Below, piece by piece: positions 13,791 to 17,056 of a stretch of DNA of 17,056 nucleotides. The stretch is from Treponema sp. Lineage in GTDB: Bacteria; Spirochaetota; Spirochaetia; Treponematales; Breznakiellaceae. Numbering within the stretch: position 1 is the stretch's first letter; every line of letters begins with the position of its first letter. A program made the translations under genes and the position numbers. The notes under the pieces are model-generated. The model saw nothing but the letters and a program-made list of their open reading frames with translations, ran no database searches and was not told the DNA's origin. Location: NCBI GenBank assembly GCA_020216655.1, contig JAIWNU010000046.1:1-17056 (forward strand), in the 5' to 3' direction.

Positions 13791-15065
13791 ATGAACAATT
13801 TTACAAAGCGCTTAGCGGACACCGATATGGTAAACCGCCTGCTTCCCCGGTTCACCCGGTATGTCCAGGTTTGGACAACCAGTGACCGTCATATTACGGA
13901 AACTCCATCCACCCCTGGTCAATGGGATCTGGCAAGGATGTTGGTTGATGAACTTAAAGGGCTTGGTATTACACAGGTAGAGCTCACCGATCACTGCTAT
14001 GTGATTGCCCGGCTTTCCGCCACACCGGGATACGAAGGGGCCCCCACGATCGGTTTCATGGCCCATATGGACACCGCCAGCGATGTAAGCGGCAAGGATG
14101 TGCATCCAATCGTCACCGCCAACTACGATGGGTCAGTCATTCCTCTTAAAGACGGAATTAGTCTTGATCCTACAAAAGACGAGGCCCTTGCCAAACGGAT
14201 CGGAGACACCATTATCCATACCGATGGGACTACCCTGCTGGGGGCCGATGATAAGGCCGGTATTGCGGAAATCATGGCAGCCCTGGATTACCTTCAGGCC
14301 CACCCTGAGATAAATCACGGCCCCTTGGAAATCGTTTTTTCCCCCGACGAAGAAACCGGCAAGGGGCTCCCCGAGTTTCCCCTTTCATCATTTAAATCCA
14401 CGGCTTTTTACACCCTGGACGGCGGTCCTGCGGGGGAGTTTGAGGTAGAATGTTTTACGGCCTACAAGATTGATGTACTCTGCCATGGCAAGGCTATCCA
14501 TATCGGACAGGCCCGGGGAAAACTGGCCAATGCCACCATGATGGCCGCCACTTATGCCACGCTCCTTCCCCGTTCGGAAAGTCCTGAAGCAACCGACGGC
14601 TACTACGGCTACTACTGCCCGATAGAAATTAAGGGAGACCTGGAAGAGGCATCTCTTGAAATTTATATCCGGGATTTTGATCAAAAAGAAATTGAGCGGC
14701 GGCTTGCAGCCCTGGAACTGTTCGGCAAAACCGTAGAAGCCCAGTTCCCCGGCGGGCGGGTAGAAGTAAAACCCCAGCTGCAATACATCAATATGAAACA
14801 AAAGATTGATGAACATCCTAGGGTCTTGGAGCTGCTTGAACGGGCTGCAGAAAAGGCAGAGGTAAAGGCCTACTTAAAACCAATCCGGGGAGGCACCGAC
14901 GGCTCCCGGCTTACCCAAATGGGGATTCCGACGCCTAATGTTTACACCGGGGGCCACAACTATCACAGCAGAACCGAATGGGCCTCCCTTTCGGATATGG
15001 TTGCATCCACCCGAACCATCCTGGAACTGATCCAGCTCTGGGCAAAGGAACGGGCCGGTGCCTGA
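13791..15065 (+). CDS. pepT: Peptidase T (aminotripeptidase, M20B)
   Basis: Seen: 424 residues, close to the ~410 of known PepT. Metal and catalytic residues of the M20 family are in place: H92 and catalytic D94 (GFMAHMDTASD), bridging D153 in TTLLGADDKAG, catalytic E187 and metal ligand E188 in VFSPDEETGKG, D210 in TLDGGPAG, and H392 in TGGHNYHSRTEW. GTDGSRLTQMGIPTPN near 368-383 is also typical. The central dimerisation ('lid') domain lies at about 220-335. Known: cytoplasmic two-zinc enzyme that removes the N-terminal residue of tripeptides. No Shine-Dalgarno sequence precedes the ATG. The downstream gene starts inside its last codons, so the two share a transcript. In this neighbourhood it plausibly feeds amino acids to the branched-chain acid fermentation operon (inference). 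Confidence 0.95.
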   Translation: MNNFTKRLADTDMVNRLLPRFTRYVQVWTTSDRHITETPSTPGQWDLARMLVDELKGLGITQVELTDHCYVIARLSATPGYEGAPTIGFMAHMDTASDVSGKDVHPIVTANYDGSVIPLKDGISLDPTKDEALAKRIGDTIIHTDGTTLLGADDKAGIAEIMAALDYLQAHPEINHGPLEIVFSPDEETGKGLPEFPLSSFKSTAFYTLDGGPAGEFEVECFTAYKIDVLCHGKAIHIGQARGKLANATMMAATYATLLPRSESPEATDGYYGYYCPIEIKGDLEEASLEIYIRDFDQKEIERRLAALELFGKTVEAQFPGGRVEVKPQLQYINMKQKIDEHPRVLELLERAAEKAEVKAYLKPIRGGTDGSRLTQMGIPTPNVYTGGHNYHSRTEWASLSDMVASTRTILELIQLWAKERAGA

Positions 15066-16392
15066 AAAACCATCCGCAGAACTGGCAATCTGGGAAGAGC
15101 GCCTCATCCGCGAATGGCGGGTTTTGCAGGGTGGACTTAAAAATAACAAAAACCCTGCTATAAGAGGCCGATATCCTGTTCCGCAGGAGTATGGCCCCCT
15201 CAGCCGTCATGAACTAGAAAATGCTGCGGCGGACCTCCTGGCGCTGCAGCGGGGCCTTACGGGGGAGCGGGCCCTCATAGGCTCCGCCTATATGGATGAG
15301 GGCCAGCGGCTTGGTGCATACCTGCTTTTTTACTGGTTTACATCCTACGCCCAGACCCGGGGCATGCTTGATATGGCCTATGAGGCACATTCGGTACAGC
15401 CGCCGGAGGACAGGGGCCCTTTTGTACCTTTGACGGAGGGGCGGTTTTGTATCCTGGACCTGGGGTCTGGGCCGGCCCCTTGCAGCCTCGCTGCAGCGGA
15501 CTGGCTGAGATTCCGGGAAATTTTTCCAGACAACATTGAAATCACAGCCTGCGATCCGAGCCCGCTGGCACTGAAGCATGCTCAAGCATTGGCGCAGGGA
15601 GCTGGGTACAACATGAAAGCTATTGCACCCTGGAGGGCCGGTACTTCAGCCATCCCTGCGGGGACATACCACCTCATCACTATTGGCCACATGCTCAACG
15701 AGCTGTGGAAAGATACTCCTGAGAGGCTCCAAAAACGGGAAGCTTTTATTGCTGAACTGAAGGACCATCTTGAACCAGGGGGGATACTCATCATCCTGGA
15801 ACCGGCCCTGCTCGCAACAGGAAGGGAGCTCCTTGCGCTGCGGGACCGGCTCGTAGCTTCGGGCTGGCGAGTTCTAACGCCCTGCTTTACCCAGCGGCCC
15901 TGCCCGGCCCTTAAAGAATCGCAGCAGACCTGCCACAGCGATTTTGCCTGGACTCCGCCCCGGACCGTCCGGGACCTGGCAAAGATAACCGGCCTCGACA
16001 AGGATCTGGTAAAAACGACCGCCTTCGTTATGAGCCGCCGAGAGGCCCTTCCAGGAGCGCTGGGTGCGGCGAATTATTCAAGCGCAGCAGAAGAGGCCGC
16101 AACAGCCGGAGCGGCTGGAGAGATTGGAGGGGACAACGCTCAGCGGGGGCCCTATCGGATTGTTTCAGAGCCCATGCTGAACAAGGCCGGCAGGACCCGT
16201 CTCATACTCTGCGGAGACGAAGGCCGCATACCCTTTTCCGCTAAGCTCGGAGAGGGCCTCCCTGCGGAAGCCCAATTCCGAACCCTTCGCCGTTCCGATG
16301 CCATCCTGCTTTACCAACCAGTACAGCGGGAAACAGGCCTGGCTCTGGGAGAACAGACCCAGATTATTCGGTTGCAGAAGTTGGTCACTTAA
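15058..16392 (+). CDS. Rsm22/METTL17-like methyltransferase-fold protein with probable [4Fe-4S] site
   Basis: Seen: 444 residues from a GTG at 15058, which overlaps the pepT end by 8 bases and has AAAGGA 8 bases upstream; the next in-frame Met is at residue 79, inside the conserved part. SAM-fold motifs are CILDLGSGPAPCSLAA (131-146), ITACDPSPLALKHA (162-175), ITIGHMLNEL (208-216) and LEPGGILIILEPA (238-250). Four cysteines follow the family pattern: C276 and C282 (TPCFTQRPCPAL), C292 (TCHSDFAW) and C385 (RLILCGDEGRI). Known: in mitochondrial METTL17/Rsm22 such cysteines hold a [4Fe-4S] cluster and the protein acts in small-subunit ribosome assembly; whether bacterial members methylate RNA is unsettled. 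Oddity: an Ala/Gly/Glu-rich insert at ~332-362 separates the third and fourth cysteines. The GC-rich codon use matches its upstream neighbours. Confidence 0.8.
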   Translation: MPEKPSAELAIWEERLIREWRVLQGGLKNNKNPAIRGRYPVPQEYGPLSRHELENAAADLLALQRGLTGERALIGSAYMDEGQRLGAYLLFYWFTSYAQTRGMLDMAYEAHSVQPPEDRGPFVPLTEGRFCILDLGSGPAPCSLAAADWLRFREIFPDNIEITACDPSPLALKHAQALAQGAGYNMKAIAPWRAGTSAIPAGTYHLITIGHMLNELWKDTPERLQKREAFIAELKDHLEPGGILIILEPALLATGRELLALRDRLVASGWRVLTPCFTQRPCPALKESQQTCHSDFAWTPPRTVRDLAKITGLDKDLVKTTAFVMSRREALPGALGAANYSSAAEEAATAGAAGEIGGDNAQRGPYRIVSEPMLNKAGRTRLILCGDEGRIPFSAKLGEGLPAEAQFRTLRRSDAILLYQPVQRETGLALGEQTQIIRLQKLVT

Positions 16393-16409
16393 AAAATGGC
16401 CCAAAACCC

Positions 16410-16946
16410 TTAATTTGTAAGCAAACCAAGCCATGCTAAAGGTAGTTCATTAAATTTGTAATGACAATTTACACTTTGAATATAATCCAAAACATCTTTA
16501 TACTCTGGTTTTCTAAACCAATCATTAAGTACATAAACATATTCAACTTTTAATTCCAACGAATATACTAACTTTTGATATTGTTTTCTTTTGAAATCAC
16601 AGGTTTGCAATTTCTCATCTACCGATCCGGCAACTTTCTGAAATTTAACTTCTATGATAAACAATGTTTCACGTACTATAACAAGCAGAGCATCATCAGG
16701 TAATAATTTTCTAGATATTATTTTTTTCCAATCAATGTTATTTTCTTCTAAGAACTTATAAAAATCATTTTTCCTAAAACACCGAGCTACTGGGGTTTCT
16801 CGATAAAAGACAGTCAACCCAGCTCTATTGGCTTCTTTTTTTAAACTATATCCTGGAATTTCACTTAACAATTTATGCAAATCTACTTTCTTTTCAAATC
16901 GTAATCCAGAAATGGTGTTTCCGCCACCTTTACCATTTTCAATCAT
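16410..16946 (-). CDS. Probable type II restriction endonuclease (PD-(D/E)XK fold)
   Basis: Seen: 178 residues. The nuclease motif is clear: LLPDDALLVI (P83, D84, D85) on one strand, then FIIEVKFQ with E99 and K101, the PD-x(14)-ExK layout of restriction enzymes, followed by a basic segment CDFKRKQYQKL. The N-terminus GKGGGNTISGLRFEKKVDL and the C-terminal YVYVLNDWFRKPEYKDVLDYI are recognisable as a conserved small-protein family, but I cannot name a characterised member or recognition site. Context: it starts 5 bases after the stop of a DNA methyltransferase, with GGGGA in that gene's last codons as its ribosome-binding site. This M-then-R order is typical of a type II system. The gene is strikingly AT-rich (14 G/C in the 60 bases 16441-16500, against 37 of 60 at 15901-15960), suggesting acquisition by transfer. 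Confidence 0.72.
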   Translation of the reverse strand: MIENGKGGGNTISGLRFEKKVDLHKLLSEIPGYSLKKEANRAGLTVFYRETPVARCFRKNDFYKFLEENNIDWKKIISRKLLPDDALLVIVRETLFIIEVKFQKVAGSVDEKLQTCDFKRKQYQKLVYSLELKVEYVYVLNDWFRKPEYKDVLDYIQSVNCHYKFNELPLAWLGLLTN

Positions 16947-16951
16947 AGCTT

Positions 16952-17056
16952 TTACATCCCCAAATTATTTTTAAGATTTACAATTTCATTATTAATTCTT
17001 TGTATAGCAATAGTAATATATTCATCCTCAAGTTCACATCCAACAAATTTACGGCC
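16952..17056 (-). CDS. DNA methyltransferase (N4/N6 class), C-terminal fragment cut by window edge
   Basis: Seen: on the minus strand, 34 codons open to the right edge and ending in TAA at 16952, reading GRKFVGCELEDEYITIAIQR and then an N/K/L-rich end. The G-R-K-F-(V/I)-G-x-E-x-x-x-x-Y-x-x-x-A-x-x-R-I pattern is the closing strand and helix of the N6-adenine/N4-cytosine methyltransferase family (beta/gamma-type order), where the NPPY and FxGxG motifs lie further upstream, outside the window. The AT-rich codon use is like that of the endonuclease next to it. Known: the methylase protects host sites from the partner nuclease. Specificity cannot be read from this end. The fragment is short, so the call leans on this one motif and on the adjacent nuclease. 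Confidence 0.72.
   Translation of the reverse strand, partial: GRKFVGCELEDEYITIAIQRINNEIVNLKNNLGM

Noticed and set aside
16391..16410. T6 run on the minus strand after the endonuclease as an intrinsic terminator
   Set aside because: The sequence before the run (GGGTTTTGGGCCA) does not form a credible stem.
16952..17056. Reading the right-edge fragment as an unrelated hypothetical protein
   Set aside because: The GRKFVGCELEDEY end is the usual closing motif of N4/N6 DNA methylases and it sits directly before a PD-(D/E)XK nuclease.

Overview
The window looks like chromosomal DNA from an anaerobic, fermentative, double-membraned bacterium, most likely a treponeme or related spirochete. This is inferred from family content: a TRAP solute importer whose binding protein has the spirochete-style 'FASGTQ' signal-peptide end, a YesM/YesN-type two-component system, a ferredoxin-linked branched-chain 2-oxoacid oxidoreductase with butyrate kinase and phosphotransbutyrylase, and a bacterial Rsm22/METTL17-like protein. 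No rRNA or marker gene fixes the taxon. I see no tRNA, rRNA, CRISPR array, insertion sequence or phage gene.

Layout. (1) 1-4579, minus strand: histidine kinase -> AraC-type response regulator -> dctP -> dctQ -> dctM (dctM cut by the left edge), a sensor-controlled carboxylate/sugar-acid uptake module. (2) 4645-6898, plus strand, divergent from the kinase: a PAS-GAF-GGDEF diguanylate cyclase followed by a secreted NlpC/P60 cell-wall hydrolase. (3) 6897-6987: a small convergent intergenic region with a 12-bp-stem palindrome and two diverged copies of a ~20-bp GC-rich motif. (4) 6998-11721, minus strand: one operon, buk -> ptb -> 2[4Fe-4S] ferredoxin subunit -> vorB -> TPP subunit -> gamma subunit. 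It is predicted to turn branched-chain 2-oxoacids into acyl-CoA, acyl-phosphate and then a free branched-chain fatty acid plus ATP. (5) 11841-12725, plus: a UlaG-like metallo-beta-lactamase-fold hydrolase. (6) 12793-13662, minus: a DUF2156 (lysyl-PG synthase C-terminal-like) protein, divergent from (7) 13791-16392, plus: pepT (tripeptidase) overlapping an Rsm22-like iron-sulfur methyltransferase-fold protein. (8) 16410-17056, minus: an AT-rich type II restriction-modification pair, with the endonuclease complete and the methyltransferase represented only by its last 34 codons.

How the genes fit together. PepT would release amino acids from peptides. After transamination, the Vor-Ptb-Buk operon would oxidise the branched-chain 2-oxoacids and make ATP by substrate-level phosphorylation, passing electrons to ferredoxin. 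The TRAP importer and its kinase/regulator would supply an organic acid. The restriction-modification genes look like a recently acquired, compositionally foreign block.

The feature I find least expected is at the gene starts. Several genes that begin transcription units (kinase, GGDEF, buk, DUF2156 and perhaps pepT) lack a Shine-Dalgarno sequence and have a -10-like hexamer only 6-10 bases before the ATG. This suggests leaderless or nearly leaderless mRNAs. dctP, the ferredoxin gene and the UlaG-like gene have strong ribosome-binding sites. The kinase and GGDEF genes may also share one back-to-back -35 region.
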